Part shown: in pieces, positions 1-7,707 of the stretch
Layout of the letters: the number at the start of each line of letters is the position of its first letter
Numbering within the stretch: position 1 is the stretch's first letter
From: Fulvivirga ligni
GTDB taxonomy: Bacteria; Bacteroidota; Bacteroidia; Cytophagales; Cyclobacteriaceae
Direction: 5' to 3'
DNA: 64,000 nucleotides
Assembly: GCF_021389935.1 (NCBI RefSeq)
Contig: NZ_CP089979.1
Coordinates: forward strand, 5,251,001 to 5,315,000
Notes under the pieces: generated by a model
What the model was told of the DNA's origin: nothing
Seen by the model: only the letters and a program-made list of their open reading frames with translations
Database searches by the model: none
Translations under genes and position numbers: made by a program

Positions 1-396
1 TAAATACTCTGCATCTATACAGTAATACAACATAAATAGAGCATTACATTTTATTCGACCTTTAGAGTTTTTAATTATCTCTTGGATTTTTTTGTTAGTC
101 TTTATTCCACCAAACACTCTAAGGCATGGGTCAATAAATTCGTTATTGTTTGTTTTAATCAGTTGGTCAATCAATGGGTTAAATAAGTACTCTGGAAAAG
201 ACTCAACAAATTCTAATATTCGAGGAACAAATTGAGTATGCTCTTCCTCATACAAAATTCTTTCTAGTTCTTTAAAATCCTCTTCAATTAGATTATGCCT
301 GTTGTTTTTCAAAACCCTTAAAGAACTCTGATAACTTTTGTCATCCCATGTAATAAATACATCTTTGAATTCTTGATATAATTCTTTTACTGTCAT
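1..396 (-). CDS. Partial cassette protein, helical, unknown function
   Basis: An open frame of 132 codons runs from an ATG at 396 to the left edge without a stop, so the C-terminus is outside the window. The protein starts MTVKELYQEF and is rich in Glu, Phe, Leu and Ile, with a spacing that suggests alpha-helical, perhaps HEAT-like repeats. No signal peptide or membrane segment is seen. It is the last cassette visible on the left and begins 14 bases after the AAC of the junction at 410. I do not recognise the family. The uninterrupted frame and its position in the array support it as a real gene. Confidence 0.7.
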   Translation of the reverse strand, partial: MTVKELYQEFKDVFITWDDKSYQSSLRVLKNNRHNLIEEDFKELERILYEEEHTQFVPRILEFVESFPEYLFNPLIDQLIKTNNNEFIDPCLRVFGGIKTNKKIQEIIKNSKGRIKCNALFMLYYCIDAEYL

Positions 397-409
397 AGTG
401 ATTGAGGAT

Positions 410-505
410 AACATCCGTATAAGAGAAACAAAACATTCCCTTATTTCTTTTATGGGTCAATCTAAAAGATTTCTTATTAATTTCATAAAGGTTCATAGCT
501 TACTC
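410..505. repeat. Family-B junction element, copy 1 (shortened)
   Basis: Starts at the cassette-boundary AAC with the shared opening AACATCCGTATAAG, followed by the internal hairpin that ends in CATTCCCTTATT. It then follows the type II body for about 95 bases before diverging. It acts as the junction between the cassettes at 1-396 and 553-1035. Confidence 0.65.
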
Positions 506-552
506 CCGTTATTCACGGGTATTCGTCTGTATCAGACAACCATTTCACTTTT

Positions 553-1035
553 TCAGCTTATACTTTCAGGCCTGCTTGCACACAGCCCTAGTGTGGTCAT
601 AAAAGTAGTGAACAGGAATAAATGATCATCATTGAACTTAAGCAATTCTCTGCCGATTGGGAATGAAATTGAGACCAGGATAAAAGTAATTGTAACAGTT
701 ATATGGTTTATCCGAATGGAAGAAATGAAAGCTGAGTTAATAAAGAGAAAGCCTACTCCAGCTAATCCAACCGCAAAAAATGATAGATATAAATGAATGC
801 TTCCGATTCCAAGAGTCAGGGTGAGAGTCCCAAAAAACAGAGCTATTGAAATTATTCCCAACGTTAACAGGGATTTCCACTTGATGTATCGGACAGAATT
901 CCAGTTAGCAAGCGGTATTGAAATTCCGAATAGGAAAGGAAAAATTATTCCACCCAAACGATCGTTAAGCATTATTCCTACCCAACTAAAAAGTTGACCA
1001 AGAACGAGAGTTAGAAAAATTTGTGTTTTGCTCAA
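553..1035 (-). CDS. Cassette membrane protein, unknown function
   Basis: A hydrophobic protein of about 160 residues with roughly four or five predicted membrane helices (for example LGIISIALFFGTL and ITVTITFILVSIS). The open frame extends upstream to 1089, but that extension crosses the attC-like junction at 1057-1187. I therefore place the start at the TTG at 1033-1035 just inside the cassette, giving LSKTQIFLTL; the start is uncertain. The C-terminal residues after about position 150 may be encoded by junction sequence. No family recognised. Confidence 0.5.
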   Translation of the reverse strand: MSKTQIFLTLVLGQLFSWVGIMLNDRLGGIIFPFLFGISIPLANWNSVRYIKWKSLLTLGIISIALFFGTLTLTLGIGSIHLYLSFFAVGLAGVGFLFINSAFISSIRINHITVTITFILVSISFPIGRELLKFNDDHLFLFTTFMTTLGLCASRPESIS

Positions 1036-1056
1036 TTCTGTTTCGGGTGGGATGAA

Positions 1057-1187
1057 TGGTAACGGACAAGTATATGCAAATGTGGGCAATTGCGGGCTTC
1101 AAATTTATCAAACCGTAGAAATTTAAAGCGGGCTAGAGCCCTTGAAGTCACTAGTATCTGGCTCATTTTGTAAATACAGTGTTAGCT
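1057..1187. repeat. attC-like site of the pentapeptide-type cassette
   Basis: Left end GGTAAC at 1058-1063, right end GTTAGCT at 1181-1187. The arm GTATATGCAAATG on the left pairs imperfectly with CATTTTGTAAATAC on the right. It lies 11 bases past the stop of the 1199-1897 gene. Confidence 0.6.
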
Positions 1188-1198
1188 GTGGATTGTTA

Positions 1199-1897
1199 TT
1201 ATTTTATTTCATATCCGTTTATTATCTCTTCGAATATTTTCCTTGAATTCACTGTCTTAAAAAACGATTCTAAAAACAAATTATCAAGAATTAATGGATT
1301 CTGTCCGGTTTTAAGATCTCGCTTGAAAATCATCTCACTTTCAATCTTATCGTCAGTGTTTAAGTCCTCACAAATTTGCTCTGCTCGAGTTATCAACTTA
1401 TCATTTAAATTGTCAAAAAGTCTTATTCCCGAATTCGGTAATTTGCAATTATCAAAAACCTCTTTTCCATAAATAGTTACGTTGTCAAAAGTCAAATCAG
1501 TCAAGTCGCAATTTTTAAAAACAGTTTCGTTATTATGAATCTTTGAATGTTCATCGTTCAGTATCGGATTTTTCATTAATCCAGACATGAAACAGTTATG
1601 AAAATATTGCCCCATAAACAAATCGGTTCCAACAAACTCACAGTTCTCAAATCTGCAATCAATATACTTTGCTGGTTTTCCAAGCGAGCTATATTTTCCA
1701 TAAAATTTACAGTCAATGAAAACACATTCTAAAAATTTAGTATCAAATCCAAGATAGCTATTCTTAAAATGTACATTCTTAAATTCAACTTTCTCAAGAT
1801 CAGCCTTTCTAACCACTAATTCCTCGAATAAAATATCTGAGAATACTTTGTCTTTAATCTTCCCAGTCCATTCAATTTTATTTTCTTTAGTTCTCAT
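1199..1897 (-). CDS. Pentapeptide-repeat-like cassette protein
   Basis: A 232-residue soluble protein. Residues 30 to 130 carry short repeats with a hydrophobic or aromatic centre (FKNVHFKNSYL, FLECVFIDCKF, YIDCRFENCEF, FKNCDLTDLTF), the A(N/D)LxX-like pattern of pentapeptide-repeat beta-helices, here rich in Cys and Asn. No signal peptide. Known family members include DNA-mimic gyrase protectors and many of unknown role, so the function here is open. Start is the ATG at 1897, about 20 bases from the upstream junction; the attC-like site follows the stop. Confidence 0.8.
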   Translation of the reverse strand: MRTKENKIEWTGKIKDKVFSDILFEELVVRKADLEKVEFKNVHFKNSYLGFDTKFLECVFIDCKFYGKYSSLGKPAKYIDCRFENCEFVGTDLFMGQYFHNCFMSGLMKNPILNDEHSKIHNNETVFKNCDLTDLTFDNVTIYGKEVFDNCKLPNSGIRLFDNLNDKLITRAEQICEDLNTDDKIESEMIFKRDLKTGQNPLILDNLFLESFFKTVNSRKIFEEIINGYEIK

Positions 1898-1917
1898 TGC
1901 TCTGGTGTGTCTTCAAC

Positions 1918-2072
1918 GCCCAACTATGATGAGTGGGGATTAGAAAGCACTAACCTCTCGTCTCGCACATAGCCACTCCTTGATTTAAAATTAAAACTTG
2001 TGGCGGACTTTCCAATCTCCACGAAAGTATCCGGACGGATAAACCCCCATTCATTCATAGCATCTGTTGGGC
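1918..2072. repeat. attC-like site, family shared with 18804-18965
   Basis: GCCCAAC at 1918-1924 and GTTGGGC at 2066-2072 match RYYYAAC/GTTRRRY fully. Left arm CTATGATGAGTGGGG pairs with right arm CCCCATTCATTCATAG. Much of its length, including the central part, is near-identical to the site at 18804-18965. Confidence 0.8.
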
Positions 2073-2078
2073 TCAGTT

Positions 2079-2786
2079 TTACCTTATCCATCCCTCTACT
2101 TTGAAAGTTTGTTCTCCAATCTTCTGTTCGTCCGTTCCATCCGTTGGCTTGAACCAAACTTCAAACCTAGCGAGATAGTAGCTCTCCCAAACTCCATCGT
2201 AAACAGTAAATTCTTGGCTAATTGGCGATTCACCTTTGCTCACCTTCAGCTCTGTTCTTTCAGTTATTCGTACCAACTCAAAGTTATGGATTGCGTCATA
2301 AGCCTTGAGGTACAATTCACCTTCTTCGTTAAGGTCAGTCCAAACGAAGGATTTATACATTCCTGGTTGTCCGTAGTTAGCCAATAGAATCTCGAAATTG
2401 GAATTTTTCATGGCCATCAGAGAATCTACACTTGATTTGTTATTCAGGTTAATTGGAAGCTCAAAATCAGTGTTCTCTGGTATTTGTTGGTTCGAAAAGA
2501 AAAGGTCTCTGGGATAGAACATTACGTAGAATATCAGGAGTACTATAGGAAGACCCATTAACTGCAAAATTGCAAGTGTCCATTTTTTGTTCCTCAGGTT
2601 ACGGACGACAGTTGTTAAAACCATTATCGCACATGCGCCTAATAGGTAAGGATAGGTTAAAAAGGTTATTGCCGAACCTTGAGTTAGACCGAAAACAACC
2701 AGAACCATTATTCCAAGGAGGAGAAGGAAAGAGAATTTCAATATCGTTTTGAGTTTTTTTATGCGATCTACAATTGAGCCCAACAT
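2079..2786 (-). CDS. Cassette membrane protein with soluble C-terminal domain
   Basis: A 235-residue protein with three hydrophobic helices in residues 15 to 110 (ILKFSFLLLLGIMVLVVFGL, TYPYLLGACAIMVLT, AILQLMGLPIVLLIFYVMF) and a polar C-terminal domain of about 125 residues. No family recognised. The ATG at 2784-2786 straddles the recombination triplet GTT of the upstream junction, so the A, T and G come from the neighbouring element. If the upstream cassette changed, the start would depend on the new sequence. A TTG three bases downstream is an alternative start. Confidence 0.7.
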   Translation of the reverse strand: MLGSIVDRIKKLKTILKFSFLLLLGIMVLVVFGLTQGSAITFLTYPYLLGACAIMVLTTVVRNLRNKKWTLAILQLMGLPIVLLIFYVMFYPRDLFFSNQQIPENTDFELPINLNNKSSVDSLMAMKNSNFEILLANYGQPGMYKSFVWTDLNEEGELYLKAYDAIHNFELVRITERTELKVSKGESPISQEFTVYDGVWESYYLARFEVWFKPTDGTDEQKIGEQTFKVEGWIR

Positions 2787-3016
2787 CCGTATAAGAGAAA
2801 CAAAACATTCCCTTATTTCTTTTATGGGTCAATCTAATTAATTTCATTTTAAAAATGAATAGCAGTGCTGGTGAGACTTTGAAGGTCCGGTGCTCGCCTG
2901 CGCTAAAAAATGCAGTAGTTATACCGCCACGCCGAGCATGGCGACAACTGAGTTAAAAGGATTAACTTGTCAATCCGCCAATCAATATCCATGACATTTA
3001 GTTAATGTGGTAGATC
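2782..3016. repeat. Family-B junction element, copy 2 (type I)
   Basis: Begins AACATCCGTATAAG at the boundary GCCCAAC, followed by the type I body (motif GGTGAGACTTTGAA near 2870 and a GCCGAGCATGGC palindrome-like end near 2932). About 50 extra bases follow before GTGGTAG at 3010-3016, just ahead of the stop of the next gene. Confidence 0.7.
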
Positions 3017-3018
3017 GT

Positions 3019-3438
3019 TTATTCTTCGCCAAACAATTCAGAAATCCAACTGGAATATTTAGAAAGGCTATCGAATTCCCTAAGCCCATCCCAATTCCAC
3101 GTCTTAGTGTCAAGATTGTAGTACTCTACAGATTCCTCATGATCAAATAGATAAACAGACTTATCACTTTTGTCTTTGAGGTCAATTAGGAAAAAGTCAC
3201 CGCCTCCATTCTCACCAATGCATAGTTTGTTTTGGATTATTGCGGTGTCTAAATGAAACTTAAGAGTATCATTCAGGTCAATCAAGTATTCAGGATCATC
3301 AATAAGATAGTTTTTACGAATCTCAATATAGGGGTCATCCTTAGGAATCCTTCGACTATCGATTATAAAGTCAATATAATGCGATGGAAGCTCAATATTG
3401 AGGATTTCTTCAACTAATTTAATATCTTTTTTATTCAT
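3019..3438 (-). CDS. SMI1/KNR4 (SUKH) family cassette protein
   Basis: A 139-residue soluble protein beginning MNKKDIKLVEEIL. The N-terminal pattern of a helix followed by LPSHYIDFI corresponds to the SMI1/KNR4 opening (LP..Y..F), and GGGDFFLIDLKD to the family's central beta-strand block. The SUKH superfamily is known for immunity proteins against polymorphic toxins, but many members have no known toxin. The frame is open up to 3447 from a TTG; the ATG at 3438 is preferred. It is one of four family members in the array. Confidence 0.8.
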   Translation of the reverse strand: MNKKDIKLVEEILNIELPSHYIDFIIDSRRIPKDDPYIEIRKNYLIDDPEYLIDLNDTLKFHLDTAIIQNKLCIGENGGGDFFLIDLKDKSDKSVYLFDHEESVEYYNLDTKTWNWDGLREFDSLSKYSSWISELFGEE

Positions 3439-3455
3439 TAAAATCAACGAATGAT

Positions 3456-3619
3456 CTACAACGTCTATGTGTGTGACGTTGCGGGCTTGGAGGGTAAATG
3501 AAGGAGGAACGACTGATTTGCCCGACTGCTCCGAACCTGTCCCACGACACCGAACGTTTTTTTAAACTAAACTGCAAAATTACACCGCACCCCGAAATGG
3601 CACATACATTTTGTTGGGC
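3456..3619. repeat. attC-like site of the 3624-4388 cassette
   Basis: Left CTACAAC ending at 3462, right GTTGGGC at 3613-3619. Arms GTCTATGTGTG and GCACATACATT pair imperfectly, with the right triplet 4 bases before the next stop. The loop region is long (about 120 bases). Confidence 0.7.
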
Positions 3620-3623
3620 GTAG

Positions 3624-4388
3624 TTATTTTATCACCGTTCCCTTGTCCGTGAGCAGCTCGAAGTCTCGTGTCCAATTTGTGTTACTCTTCGTCAATTTAA
3701 CGTCAGCTTGTTTATAATTTCTCTTATTTAAGAACTGAATGAATATTGGATAGCCGATCTCGTCGTTTATGTCAACAAGTCCGTTGTCCGTAATTTTGAA
3801 TGCGGTAAAACACCAATAGCTGTGGTTGTCACTTTGAATTAATTGAACAGACTGAATCTCAAACGCTCCATCATTGTCAAAGTCACGCTCAAAATCAAGT
3901 CTGTCTTCGTACATATTGTCAAACGAGTACTTAGTAAATGTCCCCTTGTCGTTTTGGATCAGGTAGATTGGCCGATAGCTTAAACTCAGTCCGTTTGAAT
4001 TGTAGTCGTAAGTTACTTTGATGTCCAGTAATGAATCACCGTTCAGGTCAGCTACTTTAACAGGGTGTCGTGAAACATAAAATGGCATGTAGTCCACTTT
4101 GTCATTTCTGAAACTTTGCACTGTTTCCTTGCCTTTGTAAATCCTGATTATATTTTTTGCATCTTCGCTCGAGTTGTCTACCGTGAATTGAATTGTCAAT
4201 GAAATACTGTCAGCATAAAACTTCGGTATCGTTACTGTCTGATGGATTTTATTCTCGTCCTTCTTTTCAATCAGTTTCCAGTCATTATATGATTTAAAGT
4301 CAGGTCGGCCAAATTTGTCAAACGGATACTGTCCTTGTGCCAAAGTCACAATTGTCAAGAATGTTATTAGTAGGGAAATCTTTCTCAT
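3624..4388 (-). CDS. Exported VCBS/FG-GAP-like cassette protein
   Basis: A 254-residue protein with a signal peptide (MRKISLLITFLTIVTLAQGQ). Two segments resemble calcium-binding VCBS/FG-GAP blades: DLNGDSLLDIKV near residue 115 and DFDNDGAFEIQS near residue 170, both with the DxNxDG-type loop. It is likely periplasmic or surface-exposed; function unknown. The open frame continues 39 codons upstream to 4505, but that stretch is the preceding attC-like site and the end of the neighbouring gene, so the ATG at 4388 before the signal peptide is chosen. Confidence 0.75.
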   Translation of the reverse strand: MRKISLLITFLTIVTLAQGQYPFDKFGRPDFKSYNDWKLIEKKDENKIHQTVTIPKFYADSISLTIQFTVDNSSEDAKNIIRIYKGKETVQSFRNDKVDYMPFYVSRHPVKVADLNGDSLLDIKVTYDYNSNGLSLSYRPIYLIQNDKGTFTKYSFDNMYEDRLDFERDFDNDGAFEIQSVQLIQSDNHSYWCFTAFKITDNGLVDINDEIGYPIFIQFLNKRNYKQADVKLTKSNTNWTRDFELLTDKGTVIK

Positions 4389-4399
4389 TAAATAATTAC

Positions 4400-4459
4400 G
4401 CCCAACGGTTTCTGTATGGTTCGTATCACGAAGAGTATGCACTATACATCTTGTTACAT
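4400..4459. repeat. Short attC-like site of SMI1/KNR4 cassette copy 1
   Basis: GCCCAAC at 4400-4406 and GTTACAT at 4453-4459, 60 bases in all. The arms TGTATGGTTCGTAT and GTATGCACTATACA pair with mismatches. The related site at 19609-19668 forms a near-perfect hairpin. Confidence 0.8.
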
Positions 4460-4471
4460 GGCGTTTCTTTT

Positions 4472-5107
4472 TTATAAATCGTTTTTGTTTATGATTCCAC
4501 CCCAATCTTCTGAGTAAACATATTTACCTTTTTCCAAATCATTTACATAATTAGATATCCATTCTTTAAATGAATTAGCAATTAATTCTCTTTCTGCGGA
4601 ATCATGCCACATTCGGATTATTTGGCCACTTGTTCCACTCTTGTCAGGGTCTATATCAATGCAATAATGATTTCCACTTCCATCATATGAAATTGGAATC
4701 CATTTTGAGTTCCACCAATCTGATTTTATTCCTTTATCAGGCTCGGATTGACTATCCTTGAAATCACCTTTGTCCAATAATTCTTTCCATACAGACCACT
4801 CTTCAATTATACGTTCCGTTGATAAGAGTTCTTCAGTATCAATTAAACCTTCACTATCACGATTTTGTCCGTTATGAATCTTTAAAAATTCGATATACTC
4901 TTTCGGGAGCTTTCCGCCAATCGTTTTTTCAAGTTTGGCTATATCATTTTCTGACGCAGAAGGATTCAGTTCAGATGTTAAGTGAGATGCGTTTTTAGCT
5001 AACCAATTTTCAACACGATTCCAGATTGACGGGATGTCATCAGTTTGTTTTTTGAGGAATGAAAACATTGTGAGTGATAATATTAGTATTGCAAATATCT
5101 TTTTCAA
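4472..5107 (-). CDS. SMI1/KNR4 (SUKH) family cassette protein, copy 1
   Basis: A 211-residue protein. The N-terminus is signal-like (KKIFAILILSLTMFSF), followed by a SMI1/KNR4 domain: LPKEYIEFLKIHNG near 70, WIPISYDGSGNHYCIDIDP near 140, GQIIRMWHDS near 165. Known relatives include immunity proteins of toxin systems; no toxin lies nearby. The start is a TTG at 5107, directly after an in-frame stop codon, with no ATG usable before the domain; the same TTG is used in the copy at 19681. The two copies differ at six residues. Confidence 0.85.
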   Translation of the reverse strand: MKKIFAILILSLTMFSFLKKQTDDIPSIWNRVENWLAKNASHLTSELNPSASENDIAKLEKTIGGKLPKEYIEFLKIHNGQNRDSEGLIDTEELLSTERIIEEWSVWKELLDKGDFKDSQSEPDKGIKSDWWNSKWIPISYDGSGNHYCIDIDPDKSGTSGQIIRMWHDSAERELIANSFKEWISNYVNDLEKGKYVYSEDWGGIINKNDL

Positions 5108-5134
5108 TTACAGTTTTTCTTTTATATGCCATGT

Positions 5135-5300
5135 AACATCCGTATAAGGGACACAAAACATTCCCTTAATTTCTATGGGTCAATCTAATTAATTTCATTT
5201 TAAAAATGAATAGCAGTGTTGGTGAGACTTTGAATGTCCGATGCTCGCCTGTGCTGAAAGATGCAGTAGTTATACCGCCATGCCGAGCATGGTTGCAACG
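5135..5300. repeat. Family-B junction element, copy 3 (type I)
   Basis: Opens with AACATCCGTATAAGGG at the boundary and shows the type I body, ending in the palindrome CCGAGCATGG-like stem near 5283-5293 and GTTGCAA at 5293-5299, just before the stop at 5308. About 90% of positions match copies 2 and 4 by eye. Confidence 0.7.
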
Positions 5301-5307
5301 GAGGCTT

Positions 5308-5692
5308 TTATTCTTCATTCCATTGTTCTAAATCCTCAACTGGACGAGGAAGTCTACCTTCAAGCCACTTCATAAGTATACCAGGCTTAAACTCCTTATC
5401 TTTAGTTTCTATAACCCATGATAGGTAGTCATACGGCCCACCATTCATGTACGGCGGGGGGAGAAACTGGATAAAATACGGTTGGCAACCTCTCATCAAT
5501 TGACAAGTAGTTTATTATGTGTCCAAATTCCTGAACCACACTCCATGCTAATTGATTTTCTATGTCAAGTGAGAATTTTACCCACCAAAATCCATCTTCA
5601 TCACCATATGATATAGGTTTCTGAATTGAAGGTACTTTCTCCAAATATTCAATCAATGTCTTAAAAGCTCTCTCATCCATATTAGTTCTCAT
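5308..5692 (-). pseudogene. Frameshifted cassette gene of unknown family
   Basis: Two frames abut. The first (from ATG 5692 or 5680) encodes MDERAFKTLIEYLEK... up to LPTVFYPVSPP. The second, in the next frame, continues PPYMNGGPYDYLSWVIE... to DLEQWNEE at 5308. The change falls in a run of six cytosines on the coding strand (5456-5461). With five, the two halves would join as VSPPPYMNGG into one protein of about 127 residues. This may be a real mutation, a slippage site or a sequencing error in the homopolymer. No signal peptide. The ending LEGRLPRPVEDLEQW feels like a conserved family, but I cannot name it. Confidence 0.7.
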
Positions 5693-5809
5693 TAATTGTT
5701 ACAGGCAAATATTAGTGTTTGTTAGTGGTTTATTTATTCAAATGATTTATACAGCAAACTTGAGTTGTTAAATTTTTGTGTAGAAATCCAAAACTAGTTA
5801 AGCCAGAGG

Positions 5810-6682
5810 TTATTGGTATGAATTCAAGATATTGGCACTAATCCATTTTACATCATATTCACTGCTATAAAAAAGATACTTTTGATCAGGGCCAAAATTT
5901 GGGCAGTATTCATAACTGGTTGTATTGATGGCTGCACCCATGTTGATCGGCGTTTGCCATTGTCCATTTAGGCGGTGAGAAATATATAGATCAGCTTGAC
6001 CGAAACCGCCTTCTCTAGATGAATTGAATATAATATACGACTCATCAGGTGCTATCAATGGATCGTGTTCATCTGCCAGAGAATTTAAGGCGGTGAGAAG
6101 CAACGGTTTTTCATATTGGCCTCCCTTATTTAGACTCATATACAAATCTAAATTTCCATCCCGGTAGGAAGCAAAATACAGATTACCCGTATGCGAAACA
6201 GATACATAGTATTCCGTGCTGTCACTGTTGATTGTTAAGCGTTCCGGATCTTTCCAATTCTCATTCAACTTTCGCATAACATATATATCATAATCGTCAA
6301 TTGAGTCATTACCATCCTTTGGTCGATTAGATATAAAATAGAGGGAACCATCCGTACTAAAAAATGGATCTGTATTTGAAAAACTGGTATCAAAAAGCTG
6401 AGAGGTCACCGGTTGCTGCCATTCCTTGCCATTAAAAACACTTTCCATGATAGTATACTTACCCTTTATTGAGCGAGAGAAGTAGAAGGTCTTACCATCC
6501 AACGCAAAAGCTGCGTTGAAATCCAGTGAGTCTGATCCACTACTAACGATCCCCGGGAGAAAAACAGATGGCTTTTCGTTAGGGTGTGGAGTGGGGTAAT
6601 GTACTTTTGGGCTTTCAGGTTGGCATGCATTTATGCAAAAAATTAATATGAAACAATTCAAGGCTAAATTTAAATTTCTCAT
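5810..6682 (-). CDS. Lipoprotein with WD40-like (PD40/TolB-type) propeller
   Basis: A 290-residue protein with a lipoprotein signal (ILIFCINAC, Cys20). The rest is a beta-propeller of the TolB/PD40 type: repeated blocks such as FSTDGSLYFISNRP, VSHTGNLYFASYRDG, APDESYIIFNSSREGG, FGPDQKYLFYSS. Such propellers bind partners or ligands at the periplasmic or outer membrane face; the role here is unknown. It is large for a cassette. No clear attC-like site is seen between it and the frameshifted gene on its left (5693-5809). Confidence 0.85.
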   Translation of the reverse strand: MRNLNLALNCFILIFCINACQPESPKVHYPTPHPNEKPSVFLPGIVSSGSDSLDFNAAFALDGKTFYFSRSIKGKYTIMESVFNGKEWQQPVTSQLFDTSFSNTDPFFSTDGSLYFISNRPKDGNDSIDDYDIYVMRKLNENWKDPERLTINSDSTEYYVSVSHTGNLYFASYRDGNLDLYMSLNKGGQYEKPLLLTALNSLADEHDPLIAPDESYIIFNSSREGGFGQADLYISHRLNGQWQTPINMGAAINTTSYEYCPNFGPDQKYLFYSSEYDVKWISANILNSYQ

Positions 6683-6746
6683 TGCTTCGTAGCTGATTTT
6701 GTTTTTAGAATGAGAGCTCGGATTATGTATTGTTTTCTACCAATAC

Positions 6747-6798
6747 CGCTAACGTTTAGTGTAAAATGCGTTTCAATGCATTTTACATGGCGTTAGGT
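6747..6798. repeat. Short attC-like site with perfect hairpin
   Basis: CGCTAAC at 6747-6753, GTTAGGT at 6792-6798. The arms TGTAAAATGC and GCATTTTACA are perfectly complementary around an 8-base loop. At 52 bases it is the shortest site here. Confidence 0.8.
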
Positions 6799-6804
6799 TG
6801 TTGT

Positions 6805-7410
6805 TTAATTTTTCCAATAATCGTAAGCGTTTAAGTAATTATTGCCTGGATCCAACTCATTGAAATTATCCCAATTACCATTGACTTGATAATCTGTTAT
6901 ACATCTTAAAAATGAATTAAAGTTTGAGAACCATGCTCTATGCGATATTGCTTCCTTTCCTGCACCCCAGTTACTCATTTCAAAAAGAACAATACTGGGA
7001 TCATCTTGCTTTCTATTCATATCTAAACACACATACCATTCATCATTATAGAGTCCAAAAGGAAGCAATCCCAAATCCCTAATTTCAGAAGATATTCCGT
7101 GGTTAAAAAAATATTCAGCCAAGGATGACAATTTACTATTCTCAGTATTCCCGGCAATAAAAAGTCCGCCCGTATCAAATTCTTTATCAAGTGAATAATG
7201 AGATTTATAGAAATCCTTAAATGATGATGGTAAGGTCAAATTAAGCTTGAGTTCGATTGGAATAAAATCATCATCACTGATTTTACTTGGTTTCAAAACT
7301 TTGTCCCAAAAATTCTCTTTTGTTAACTCATATTTATCAGCTTCAAACTCAAGGTAGAAATCTCTCATTTGAGAATAGTAAGTTTTAAAAAAATGCTCAA
7401 TTTCATTCAT
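6805..7410 (-). CDS. SMI1/KNR4-like (SUKH) cassette protein
   Basis: A 201-residue soluble protein starting MNEIEHFFKTYY. The core resembles SMI1/KNR4: LNLTLPSSFKDFYKSHY near 60, LLPFGLYNDEWYVCLDM near 120, SIVLFEMSNWG near 140. Distant from the other family members in the array. No signal peptide. The stop is 6 bases from the attC-like GTTAGGT. An immunity-type role is possible from the family but not shown by context. Confidence 0.65.
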   Translation of the reverse strand: MNEIEHFFKTYYSQMRDFYLEFEADKYELTKENFWDKVLKPSKISDDDFIPIELKLNLTLPSSFKDFYKSHYSLDKEFDTGGLFIAGNTENSKLSSLAEYFFNHGISSEIRDLGLLPFGLYNDEWYVCLDMNRKQDDPSIVLFEMSNWGAGKEAISHRAWFSNFNSFLRCITDYQVNGNWDNFNELDPGNNYLNAYDYWKN

Positions 7411-7435
7411 ACTTTATATTCACTCAGATTATGCA

Positions 7436-7697
7436 ACCTAACATCCGTATAAGAGAAATAAAACATTCCCTTATTCCTTTTATGGGTCAATCTAGTTAAT
7501 TTCATTTTAAGAATGAATAGCAGTGTTGGTGAGACTTTGAAGGTCCGATGCCCGCCTGTGCTGAAAGATGCAGTAAATTATATCACCATCCCAAGCATGG
7601 CGGCAAAGGAGGCTATTTCCAGATCAAAATACACTTTTTTAAATAAAAAAACGGTCTGAGTTAACACTCAAACCGCTATTACTTATGCACTGTTGTC
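7436..7697. repeat. Family-B junction element, copy 4 (type I), with pairing right arm
   Basis: ACCTAAC at 7436-7442 matches RYYYAAC. The left arm AACATCCGTATAAG can pair with CTTATGCACTGTT at 7682-7694, making the whole stretch one long attC-like site that encloses a type I body and the terminator of the AraC gene. The clearest case linking family B to attC structure. Confidence 0.65.
7645..7674 (-). terminator. Rho-independent terminator of the AraC/GyrI-like cassette
   Basis: On the minus strand GGTTTGAGT and ACTCAGACC form a stem with a 4-base loop, followed by a run of seven T. It lies 33 bases after the stop codon at 7708. Confidence 0.8.
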
Positions 7698-7707
7698 CAG
7701 TATTTTT

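Noticed and set aside
1924-2157. Small frame overlapping the 2079-2786 gene
   Set aside because: It lies mainly in the attC-like site at 1918-2072 and overlaps a much better-supported gene in another frame.
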